From positions 1-64,000 of the forward strand of contig NZ_BNEB01000006.1 of assembly GCF_016860545.1 (NCBI RefSeq): a stretch of DNA of 64,000 nucleotides, read 5' to 3'. Below are positions 8,556 to 17,000 of this stretch, piece by piece. Source of the stretch: Streptomyces asoensis (lineage in GTDB: Bacteria; Actinomycetota; Actinomycetes; Streptomycetales; Streptomycetaceae). Every line of letters begins with the position of its first letter. Within the stretch, counting starts at the first letter, position 1. The notes beneath the pieces are model-generated. The model saw nothing but the letters and a program-made list of their open reading frames with translations. It made no database searches and was not told where the DNA came from. The position numbers were made by a program, and so were the translations under genes.

Positions 8556-9707
8556 ATGGACCCACGCGGCCCCATAGCTCAGCGCTTCCCTCTCATTTCC
8601 CGCTTCCGCCCCGCCTGCCTGCCCCTCCCACGACGCGTCCACGCCCTGGTCGAACTCTCCGACACAGCGGTGGCCAAAGCAGACCCGGGCCTGGCGTCCT
8701 CGGTCTACAACCAGGCCGCTCTCCTCGCCTCCGACATCGGGCTTCCTCATCTCGCACGCACGTGGTGCCACCAACACGCCGCCGCCTACCTGCATGCCGC
8801 ACCGCTCCCGGCAATGAGCGCGATCCGGGCGCTCGAACCGGTGGTCAACCTGGCCCGCCTCCAAATCCGTGCAGGTAACACCGAGGACGGCAGGCACCGC
8901 CTGCTCACGCTCTACAAGGCCATCAGCGACGGCACAGACGCCCAGTTCGAGGACATCCACATCCCCGCCGAGCTGACCACCAGCGACACAGACCGCCACG
9001 AGGTGCGGGCATGGCTGTGGCGGGTGGTCCTGGCCGACGGCACCCGCACCCTGACCACCGCAGGCCGCTTCGACGAGGCTTTGACCCACATCGAAACGCA
9101 CCACGGCATCGGACAGCGCATGCTCGACGGCCGTCAGGTCGCCGTCATCGCGGCCCTCGGCCATGACCCTGCTGGCGCAGCCGACATCGTGGCACAGACG
9201 GCCCCCGGCGAGCCCTGGGAAAACGCCGTCACCTCCTGCCTGGCGGTGATGTGCAACCAGCTCGCCCTTCACCCCGCCGGCCCGCCGCTCTCCGAACTCG
9301 TGAACACCTACATCCAACGCCAGCCCCACCCCGGCACGACCGTCTTCGACACCCGACTCGGCCTGACCATCCTCGATCTCCACGACCAACCCAACAGTTC
9401 GGCGGCACATCGCATCGCCAAGGAACTGCACCGGCGAAGCATCATCGCGACCGACGGCTACGCCGCGCGCGAGTGCCTGGCGAACTCTCGTTTCACCGAA
9501 CTGGTATCCACCCAGGAAACTCGAGCAAGCCGCGAGCTAACCCGCTCATGCGCGCTCGGCAGCGGCCACCTGCCCGCCCCGCATCCCACCCAACTGCTCC
9601 GAGCCCTCCGGTTCAGTGATGAGGTGATCCGCGCGGCCGCGGCGGAGCTGCGGGCGGCGAGACCATCCTCGCGGGCGCGGGGTGCAGGACGCCGGTCGTA
9701 CCCCTGA
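8556..9707 (+). CDS. hypothetical helical protein downstream of the lanthipeptide operon
   Basis: This encodes 383 residues from ATG 8556 with GGGGAG at 8545-8550; the frame extends upstream through the terminator but that part is not coding. The protein is rich in Ala/Leu helices arranged in pairs ('LASSVYNQAALLASDIGLP', 'EPVVNLARLQIRAGNTEDG', 'TAGRFDEALTHIETHHG'), suggesting a TPR-like alpha-solenoid. No catalytic motif or membrane segment is seen. The terminator between it and the methyltransferase argues for separate transcription. The last ~15 residues (Arg/Ser-rich) overlap the first copy of the CRISPR-like repeat at 9662, so the natural C-terminus may have been replaced there. Function is not recognised. 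Confidence 0.65.
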   Translation: MDPRGPIAQRFPLISRFRPACLPLPRRVHALVELSDTAVAKADPGLASSVYNQAALLASDIGLPHLARTWCHQHAAAYLHAAPLPAMSAIRALEPVVNLARLQIRAGNTEDGRHRLLTLYKAISDGTDAQFEDIHIPAELTTSDTDRHEVRAWLWRVVLADGTRTLTTAGRFDEALTHIETHHGIGQRMLDGRQVAVIAALGHDPAGAADIVAQTAPGEPWENAVTSCLAVMCNQLALHPAGPPLSELVNTYIQRQPHPGTTVFDTRLGLTILDLHDQPNSSAAHRIAKELHRRSIIATDGYAARECLANSRFTELVSTQETRASRELTRSCALGSGHLPAPHPTQLLRALRFSDEVIRAAAAELRAARPSSRARGAGRRSYP

Positions 9708-9751
9708 CATCGACGTGGCGAGACCATCCCCGCGCCCACGGGGATGGTTCC
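9662..9751 (+). CRISPR. two-copy CRISPR-like relic, 61-bp period
   Basis: A 29-base unit at 9723-9751 ends in CACGGGGATGGTTCC and has the CCCCGCG...CGGGG dyad of type I-E repeats common in streptomycetes. A degenerate copy lies exactly 61 bases upstream at 9662-9690, with about 18 of 29 identical positions; the match is strongest over the first 21 and the last 8 have decayed. A 61-bp period equals a 29-base repeat plus a 32-base spacer, the type I-E geometry. No cas genes and no third copy are visible, so this is at most the remnant end of an array. Chance GC-rich similarity is the main alternative. Confidence 0.38.
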
Positions 9752-10055
9752 AACTCGACGACGTCCCGGTCGACTTCCTGATGGACGTCAACCGTCACGC
9801 CGCATGCCAGACCTGGCCGTGATCCTCACAGCCGAGCCCGACCGAATCGCCGAACGCGGTATTACCCACCGGTGGCGTCTCAACCCCACCGACCCACCCC
9901 GGGAAGTCGATCTCTACCGGGAAACGGCGGCCTACCTCACGAGCAAAGGGGTCCGCGTACTACTGCTCGACAACAGCGCCTACACCCCATCGGACGTAGC
10001 TCGGAGAATCGCCGACCTCATACCTCCTCTACCGCTACTGAACTTAAAAGCGTGA
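9752..10055 (+). pseudogene. thymidylate-kinase-like C-terminal relic
   Basis: Immediately after the CRISPR-like repeat the sequence reads 'LDDVPVDFLMDVNRHAA' in one frame. It then continues after a single-base shift as 'MPDLAVILTAEPDRIAERG' and 'EVDLYRETAAYLTSKGVRVLLLD', ending with 'DVARRIADLI'. This pattern (RPDL-type strand, then an 'A-x-P-x-x-I-x-x-R' lid, then a C-terminal helix) is typical of dTMP kinase/P-loop kinase C-terminal halves. The P-loop half is absent and the frame is broken, so I call it a pseudogene. The junction lies at the repeat, suggesting that recombination at or near the repeat removed the 5' half. Confidence 0.6.
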
Positions 10056-10077
10056 TGTCGGTTGCTAGGTCAGGTGG

Positions 10078-10548
10078 TCACCGCTTGCGATTGGGGCTCC
10101 ACTCGTAAGCTCCTGGTGCCGTCTCGATGACTTCGCGGGGCCAGGTCAGTCGGACCTGTTGCAGGCGCCCGCGGTGCTCGTCGATCCAGTCTTCCTGGGG
10201 TCGGGTTCCCAGGGCTGTCGTAAGGCGGTCCGGGTCGCTGACCTGGATCGACAGCCAGCCGTCTTCGTGCACGTGGATGTCGAGGATCAGACCGCGGTCT
10301 CCGCCGATGCTGACCGTCTGGCCTGGTCCCAGGTTGGACAGCTCCTGCTCCCAGGAGTCCAGGTCATGCTGGAAGAGGTAAAGGTCGAGCCGGGCATCGA
10401 CGAAACTCGCGGAGACGAGCACGTCCGCGTGCAGAATGTCGTGGCCGGTCAGCACGCCCGGCTGGAACCGTCCTGTGACGCGCACGATACAGCGGTTCCC
10501 ATCCGGATCGGCGAGGTGGATCAGATCCATCGGAGCAGGTTCCGTCAT
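10078..10548 (-). CDS. DUF5959 family protein
   Basis: This encodes 156 residues. The N-terminal 'DLIHLADPDGNRCIVRVTG' and 'QPGVLTGHDILHADVLVS' are characteristic of the streptomycete DUF5959 family, followed by 'DARLDLYLFQHDLDSWEQEL'. Members are small acidic cytosolic proteins of unknown function, often near mobile or secreted-toxin loci. A start at ATG 10548 is assumed; a second Met six codons in is also possible since neither has a strong ribosome site. It sits between a broken kinase relic and an IS630 relic and appears intact. Confidence 0.75.
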   Translation of the reverse strand: MTEPAPMDLIHLADPDGNRCIVRVTGRFQPGVLTGHDILHADVLVSASFVDARLDLYLFQHDLDSWEQELSNLGPGQTVSIGGDRGLILDIHVHEDGWLSIQVSDPDRLTTALGTRPQEDWIDEHRGRLQQVRLTWPREVIETAPGAYEWSPNRKR

Positions 10549-10614
10549 TGAGTTACTCGCTTTCGTGCGCTGGCGTGGGCTGCATCGTCTCCTATCGCCG
10601 GACGAGCGAAACAG

Positions 10615-11585
10615 TCAGGCCCGGCCCTGGAGAGTCACGTGCCCAGGGGCCCAACCGGTGCCGGCAAGATAGCCGTCGATCACGTCTGGCCGGTACTGGA
10701 GCTTCTTGAGCCGACGCTTGACCGCGCGGATGACTTGACCAAGGCTGGCGGCGGCAAGGTTTCCGATGTCGCGCTTGACCAGGGACCACACGCCCTCGGT
10801 TGGGTTGAGGTCGGGCGCATAGGTGGGCAGCTGAACGACGGTAAGCCACTCGGCGTTCGCGTCGATGAACTCGCGCAGCGGCTTCGGCAGATGCAGTCGG
10901 ACGTTGTCCCAGATCAGCACGATCGGGCTACCCAGCTGGATGTGGCCACGGACGATCAAATCACGGAAATCGCACCAGCCGAAGCCCTTCGGCTGGCCCT
11001 TGCGCCCGCCGTATTCCCGGACCGCATAGAACAGCCGGGACCACTCACCAGGCTTGTAGCAGGTCATGCCCACCATCGACACTCGACCGGAACCGCGGCC
11101 GCGCACCCACACCACCGGCGTGCAGCCACGGCGGCCCCAGGTCCTGGCACGCGGCGCAGTCATCGACTGCCCGGCCTCATCCTCGAAGACGATCCAGGCC
11201 CCCCGCTCCGCCGCGATGCTCTTACCCGCGGCCATGTCTCCTTCTTCCAGACTTCGACCGAGGTGTCGTCACGCTCGATGGCCCTCCGGGCAGGCTGCTG
11301 CCACGACCAGCCATGCCGCTTGAGCAGTAGCCATGTGCCCTCGACCGTGTACGAGACGTGGAACAGGCAACCGATCAGTGTCTTAATCCGATCCAGGGTC
11401 CACCACTGGTCCGCCCAGCCGTGGATCAGCGGTCCGCGCTCCAACTCCCTTTCCAGCCGGACGATCTGCGTATCACTGAGCCTCGGCCAGCCCGGAGATC
11501 CCTCCGACAGGACGCCAGCCTTCTCACGCTCGCGCCACTGACGACGCAAGAACGCGGCCTCGTCCCGCGAATCGCGCGCCGCGGA
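10615..11585 (-). pseudogene. IS630-family transposase, frameshifted and 5'-truncated
   Basis: Two overlapping minus-strand frames together encode an IS630-type DDE transposase. The upstream part (from about 11585) contains the Tc1-like helix-turn-helix region ('LIHGWADQWWTLDRIKTLIG', 'TWLLLKRHGWSWQQPARRA', 'VEVWKKETWPRV'). The catalytic part (11235 to the stop at 10615) contains 'WIVFEDEAGQSM' (first Asp), 'IVLIWDNVRLH' (second Asp) and 'PTYAPDLNPTEGVWSLVK' (Glu). The frame changes near 11215-11235, at the Pro-Arg/Gly-Lys junction, consistent with a single-base indel. The very N-terminus is missing where the sequence meets an IS5-type tail. I could not define terminal inverted repeats. It is probably dead. 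Confidence 0.8.
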
Positions 11586-11768
11586 GTCGAGAGCCCAGCC
11601 CGCCTCGGCCGTCATCGTTGGGTGATCGAACGGACCATGTCGTGGCTGAGCGGGTGCCGTCGGCTCCATCGGCGCTACGAGCGGAAGCACGAGCACTTCA
11701 TTGGCTTCACTGAGATCGCGGTCATGCTCATCTGCCTCCGACGCCTGGGTGTCAGCGCCGGCCGGTAG
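11565..11768 (+). pseudogene. C-terminal tail of an IS5-family transposase
   Basis: On the plus strand the sequence reads 'RIARRGVESPARLGRHR' followed by 'WVIERTMSWLSGCRRLHRRY' and 'ICLRRLGVSAGR', ending at TAG 11766-11768. This is the conserved C-terminal block of IS5-family (IS1182/IS427-like) transposases and closely resembles the tail of the intact copy at 13.0-13.19 kb. Everything upstream of about 11565 is IS630 sequence on the other strand, so one element has replaced or inserted into the other. Confidence 0.78.
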
Positions 11769-11778
11769 CGTCTGCCAG

Positions 11779-12318
11779 GTGACCGACGACGCCGTCATCT
11801 GGAACCGGCTCGCCGCCTTGCTGCCGGAGGCTGAAGCCCAGGACGTCAAAGACTGCTGGGACATCGGAGAGCAGGAGGCTGGACTTGGCCTGCTCGTCTC
11901 CGGCATCCTCGGCCACCAGATGCCGATCAGCGAGACAGACAGGGCTCAGATCTCCGTGCTCGCGGAGACCTGGGGCGAGCGGGAGGCCCTGACACCCCAG
12001 ATCCTTCAGTTCCGTGATGAAGACGAACCCGGCCCACTGAAGTTGATCGAAGGCGACGGAAGCACCGTCCCGGAGGCAATAGGTGGGGCCGCACAGGACC
12101 TGGCCGGTCTCGTCCTGGTCCCCTGGATCGCCTGCACGAGATGCGGCCAGGTCCTGATGCGGGCCCATTCCCGAGAAAGCTGGGGAGACCTCTCCTACCT
12201 GGCACGGCACTACGTCATCACTACGCCGAACCGGGCCACCGTCTCGCTGCTCTTCTCTGCCGACTCCGCTGGCGAGGCCTTCGTTTCCCTCCAGCGTCAG
12301 TGTTCAGACGCACCATAA
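11779..12318 (+). CDS. hypothetical protein adjacent to IS5 tail
   Basis: This encodes 179 residues from the GTG at 11779; the frame is open further upstream, but that part overlaps the IS5 transposase tail in another frame. The start lies only ten bases after the transposase stop. The N-terminal part is acidic and helical ('RLAALLPEAEAQDVKDCWDI', 'GLGLLVSGILGHQMPIS'), followed by 'DLAGLVLVPWIACTRCGQVL' with one CxxC pair. No known catalytic motif is seen. The close packing against the IS5 tail suggests a gene that either travels with such elements or was caught at the junction. The intact IS5 copy at 12333 inserted just after its stop codon. Confidence 0.6.
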   Translation: MTDDAVIWNRLAALLPEAEAQDVKDCWDIGEQEAGLGLLVSGILGHQMPISETDRAQISVLAETWGEREALTPQILQFRDEDEPGPLKLIEGDGSTVPEAIGGAAQDLAGLVLVPWIACTRCGQVLMRAHSRESWGDLSYLARHYVITTPNRATVSLLFSADSAGEAFVSLQRQCSDAP

Positions 12319-12332
12319 GAAACGGCGTGTTA

Positions 12333-13197
12333 GACCGTGTCCTATGTGGTGAGGCGTCGTTGGTCTGTTCATGGGGCGGGGTACGTGGAGTTGGATTGTT
12401 CCGGACGGCCTGTGGGAGATCGCGAAGCCGCTGATCCCACCTTCGAAGGTGCGGCCGCAGGGCGGCGGAACGCAGGACACGCCTGATGAAACGCTGTTCG
12501 CGGCGATCGTCTACGTCCTGGTCAGCGGGTGCGCCTGGCGGGCCCTCCCGCCCTGCTTCGGCATATCGAAGTCGACCGCACATCGAAGGTTCCTGATCTG
12601 GTCGAGAGCCGGTGTGTGGGGCCGGCTGCACGAAGCGGTCCTGCACCGGCTCGACGACGCCGACCTGGTCGACGTCACCCGCGTCGTCCTCGGCACCGCC
12701 CACGTCCGCGCTAAAAAAGGGGCGAACACACAGGTCCGAGCCCCGTGGACCGGGGCAAGCCGGGTTCCAAGATGCACGTCCTGTCGGACGCGAACGGACT
12801 GCCACTGGCGGTCAGCCTCTCCGCCGCCAACGTCCACGACAGCGAAGGCCTGAAGCCCATGGTCGCGGGCCACCAAACGAAACACGACCCGTTTCGCGGA
12901 CGGCACTTCAAGCCCCAGCGACTCCATGCGGACAAGGCCTACGACATACCCCACCTGCGGAAATGGCTTCGGGGAAAGCGCATCGGCGTCCGCATCGCCC
13001 GCAAGGGGATCGAGTCCGGCGAACGACTCGGCCGCCGCCGATGGGTCATCGAGCGAACCATGTCCTGGCTGTCCGGCTACCGACGGCTGAGCCCCCGCTA
13101 CGAACGCAACCCCCGCAACTACCTGGCATTCCTCGGCCTCGCCGCCGCCCTCTGCTGCTACAAGCGACTCGTCCGCCTCACCACATAGGACACGGCC
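12333..13197 (+). mobile_element. complete IS5-family (IS427-type) insertion sequence
   Basis: The element is 865 bp. Its ends are 24-bp inverted repeats at 12333-12356 and 13174-13197 that differ at a single position (left GACCGTGTCC..., right complement GGCCGTGTCC...). It is flanked on both sides by TTA (12330-12332 and 13198-13200), a 3-bp target duplication as expected for this group. It contains the two-frame transposase described separately. The near-perfect repeats and duplication indicate a recent insertion. Confidence 0.92.
12371..13188 (+). CDS. IS5-family transposase, two frames joined by -1 frameshift
   Basis: The first frame (12371-12853) carries the DUF4096-type N-terminal domain ('LWEIAKPLIPPSKV', 'IVYVLVSGCAWRALPPCFG', 'TAHRRFLIWSRAGVW') and the first catalytic-region residues 'VDVTRVVLGTAHVRAKKG'. 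The second frame, one base back (-1), carries 'MDRGKPGSKMHVLSDANG', 'LHADKAYDIPHLR' (second Asp) and 'RRWVIERTMSWLSGYRRL' (Glu), ending inside the right inverted repeat. The shift occurs at a run of six A then four G near 12713-12722, a typical slippery site; slipping -1 joins the two frames as 'AKKRGEHTGPSPVDRGKPG'. The enzyme is a DDE transposase and looks functional if frameshifting occurs. Confidence 0.88.
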
Positions 13198-13342
13198 TTA
13201 GGACGGCAGGAACCGCCGGCACACGCATCCCATGACCGCAAGTTCCCCCGGTAGCTCCGGTCGGGGCAGGGAACAAGAGCTCGACCCGTGTGGTCACTCA
13301 TGGCATTGTCTCAATCTGACCTGATGCAGCCGCTGGCCCATC

Positions 13343-13957
13343 TCAGTCGAACCTGTTCACCGTCCTGCCAGTCCACGGATCTATTCCAGTGTCAATTATT
13401 CGCTCCTCATCTCTAAAATTCAAGAATCGGGCACTTTGAATCCCCCACAGGGTCTCATCACTTACAGGACATTCAGAAAATTCGCCACTCAGTAGCTTCA
13501 ACAAAAATTCCACCATCCCACATTTGTGGATTTTCCAGCCCCCGCCATGTCGTTCCCATACCGCAAGAGGCCATTGGTCGGGGTCAGCTCCTGAGGTAAC
13601 CCAGCACAGCATGTCTGCGCTGTTCGTCTGTCCCCAGACGAGCATGTCCTCCAATCTATTTCTCAGACCCTCATCGACTTCCTGCCACGTGTTCATGGAT
13701 GCTGACCGACGGGCATGGCCCGGCAAGCGCGTAAGTGACAGCGGTTCACCAGTAGTCCCAGGGCGCGGGATTGAGATAAAGAGGCTCTCTTCGATCGTCC
13801 CAGCACCGAATGCAGAGACAAACTCCATATAGTCTTCCGGGAAGGATTCCACCTGCAGTTCAGCCGCAGCGGCCCGCCAGTCGACTACATCACCCCTCTC
13901 TCCTTCCTCGTGAAGCAGTGCAAGGGATCCACGCAATCGCCTCAGAAGATCGTGCAT
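13343..13957 (-). CDS. SMI1/KNR4 (SUKH) family immunity protein
   Basis: This encodes 204 residues starting at ATG 13957 with GGGAGGG just upstream. The N-terminal half matches the SUKH fold: 'LQVESFPEDYMEFVSAFGAG' is the 'lP.dy..fl..fGaG' signature, followed by a hydrophobic strand pattern and 'LCWVTSGADPDQWPLAVWER'. SUKH proteins are the commonest immunity proteins of polymorphic toxin systems and bind the toxin nuclease domain. It lies 44 bases downstream of the Rhs toxin gene on the same strand, the usual place for the cognate immunity gene. Codon use is visibly less GC-biased than the rest of the window, as in the toxin tip it partners. Confidence 0.85.
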   Translation of the reverse strand: MHDLLRRLRGSLALLHEEGERGDVVDWRAAAAELQVESFPEDYMEFVSAFGAGTIEESLFISIPRPGTTGEPLSLTRLPGHARRSASMNTWQEVDEGLRNRLEDMLVWGQTNSADMLCWVTSGADPDQWPLAVWERHGGGWKIHKCGMVEFLLKLLSGEFSECPVSDETLWGIQSARFLNFRDEERIIDTGIDPWTGRTVNRFD

Positions 13958-14001
13958 AACACCCTCCCTGAAAATCCTCTACCGATCAACGGTCACGCGA
14001 C

Positions 14002-17000
14002 CTACGGGGTGGTACCTGTCGGAACAGGCCCTCCTTCAACGTTGACCAAGCCAATATTGTACGTTCCCTTGAACTTGTTGCTGTACATCATGTTCGGTAT
14101 TGGCACGGCCAGCGACAGTCCTGGTTTTCCACCCAAAGTACCGTACGCAGTCAGATCATATGAAACTGGTACAGTTCTTGAGCCTTTGTAGACCGGGACC
14201 ACCTTGTAGTGGACGATCTCTCCCCTGCCAATCGCTCGGACTACCTGATCTTCATAGACAGCCATGTTCTCGGCAACGCCGGGGTCGGTCGCCGCAATGG
14301 AGTGGGCATTGGCGGCGCGAGCACACGTGGACAGATTCTTCAAATTTCGACCGTCACCGCTCAGGCTCTTAGCGAGCAAGTGACAGGCATTAACCCATTC
14401 TCCGGGAGGCCTGTTTCCCAAGTATCCGGCGTAGTCCCGAGCCCACTCATACCCAGGTGGTGCCACTTCCTTCCATTTGGTCGCGGATCCCTTATGGGTA
14501 GCCAGATATGCACTGTCCAGACAGGCTTCCACACCGGTAGCCCGATCACCGTGCGCACTGTCTACGTCGCCATATTCGACCCAGCCCGCACCGCCACGCC
14601 GACAGTCTCCACCCGAATTGCGATCTGTCCCGGTCTCCGCATTGTCGGGCAGAAGCGCATTCGCAGCCATATTTCCAAGCGGGATAAATACGGCGACGTC
14701 GACCATGTCCGCTACCGCTTGAGAAGTAACCGTTCTACTTACGCCTTGATCAATTGTGTATGTAGCGTCCACCTTCGCTCTCGGTATAGAACGCTTGGGT
14801 GCCGGCTTGGGGCGCGGACCCTTGTTGGGGTTCTGCGGCGGACGTGGCGTTCGGGGAGCCGTAGTGCCCTTGCTTTGCTTGGGCGTCGGAGTCGAACGCT
14901 TAGGAGCGGTATTCCTTCCGTTCACCGGCCGTCCAATGGGTCTCCCCTTGCCGGGGCTGCTGGACGGTCGGCCGCTGACCGGACGCGTGGGGCCGCGGTA
15001 AGAGCCGAGGTTCATCTCTCTTTGTATTCTGCGGGCTTGTGCGCGGCTGGCAGTTCCTCTTCCCGTACTACCGCCGCTGTTGGCGCGGCTTCGCGAGGAT
15101 GAGGAGCGGCGGGTGGTGAAGCGGCTGCTGCCGCGGAAGCCCAAGGTTCCCGTTGAGCTTGCTCCGCTTCCGATATCGCGTTGCCGTATGTGTCCTGTGG
15201 GGTCGGTCCCGTTCAACGGTCCGCCGTTGATGTAGCCGTACCGGTTGGCTTCTGCGGAGGGTTCCGGGTCCAGCTGCCATGTGTCCCGAGATCCGAAGGA
15301 TCCCGTCTCCGGCTGGTACCAGCGGGCGGCCATGTTGACGTCGCCGCTCGCCGGGTCGGTCCAGCCTGACTGGTAGCCGACGGCCGGTGTGGTGCCGTTG
15401 GTTGCCGTCTCCTTGCCGAAGGGGTCGTAGGACGTGGAGCCGCTGACCGAGTTGCCGTCCGCGGTCAGGCCGGCGACCAGGTCGGTGTGCTGGTCGGTCA
15501 GTGCCCACTGCTTCGTGGGGCCGGTTGACAGAGAGAGGAGGGTGCCCTCCGGTGTGCGGTTGTAGTCGGTCGTGCCATCGCCCGCGAGGTTGTTGGAGCC
15601 TCCGTCGTAGGTGAAGGCTGTCGAGCCTCGAGTCTGGACACGGTCGAGGGAGTCGTAGGCGTATGTTGTGCCGCCGTCGGTGATCTTGCGTTCGAAGGCG
15701 TCGAAGGTCAGTGCACGGGCCGCTCCGCTGCCGGTGCTGGTCGAGGACAAAGTGCCGCGTGCGGTGTACGTGTAGGCCGTCGTGCCGTCCGTCAGCTGGC
15801 GGTTGCGGGCGTCGAAGGTCGCTGCCGTCGAGCCGGCCTTGGTGCGGTTGCCCGCTGCGTCCCACTCGTACGACGTGGTTAGCGTGGCGTCCTTCGTCCA
15901 GGAGGTCATGCGGTTCGCGTAGTCGTAGGTATAGGTGTTGGTGCCTGCGCCTGCCGTGCCCGTGGTCTTCTTCGACGTCAGGTTGTCGTCCAGGTCGTAG
16001 CCGTACGTCGTGGAGGCCACGCTCGTCGCGCCGTCTGCCGACGTGACGGCGTCGGTGTTCAGGCGGCCCAGCTCGTCGTAGCCGTAGGTGCGCTTGGCGG
16101 TGACCGTGTAGGGCGCTGTGCCTGTCGGGCTGGTGGCGTACTGCTCCAGGCTGGGGCGGCCTGCCGGGTCGAAGTCGTACAGGACGTTGTTGCCGGTGAT
16201 GGAGTCGCGGACGGTGTCGATGCGGCCGGCGGCGTCGTAGGTGTAGTCGGTGGTGCCTGCTGTGGTGGTGCGGTGCGTCATGCTGCCGTCGGCGTTGTAG
16301 GCGTACGTGGAGGTGCCGCCCGGACCTGTGGCGGTCAGCAGCGCGCCTTGGTCGTTGTAGGTGTAGGTGTTGCGGGTCAGGCCGTCCGCGGTGCCGATCG
16401 AGGTCAGGCGGCCGGTCAGGTCGTAACCGAGGGTGCGGGTCGCCGTCGTTGCCTCTGCGCCCGTGCCCGTCTCTGTCGTCAGGCGGCCGAGGCCGTCGTA
16501 GGTGCGCTCACGTTTCACTCCGCCCGGCAGGAGCTCGGTCACCGGCTGGCCGGCCGTGTCGTAGACGGTCGTCCAGGTGCGGTCGGCAGTGTTCGGGTGT
16601 GCGGTCGTGGACGGTTCGATCGTCGATTCGGGCAGGCCCAGGCTGTTGAAGGTGTAGAGGGTCTTGTTGCCGCGGCCGTCCGTCAGCCGGGTGAGGTTGC
16701 CCGCGGCGTCGTAGCCGAGTGTCGTCGTGATCGATGTCGTGGCGGTGACCGGTTCGGTCTGGGTCGTGGTGCGGCCCAGTGCGTCGTACGCGTACGTCGA
16801 TCGGGCTTTGCTGCCGGCAGGGGTTGACGCCGTGCGGTTGCCTTCGGCGTCGTATTCGGCGGTGTCGGTGCGCAGGGCGGTGGTGCCGGTGCCGTAGTCG
16901 GTGCTGGCCGTGATGTTGCCGAGGGCGTCGTAGGCCGTGGTCGCGCGGCGGTTGGTCGCGTCCGTGGTCTCCGTCTGGCGGCCCAGGCCGTCGTAGTCGA

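Noticed and set aside
7167..9431. 754-codon open frame on the minus strand
   Set aside because: It runs antisense to the methyltransferase and the following gene; long antisense frames are expected at this GC content.
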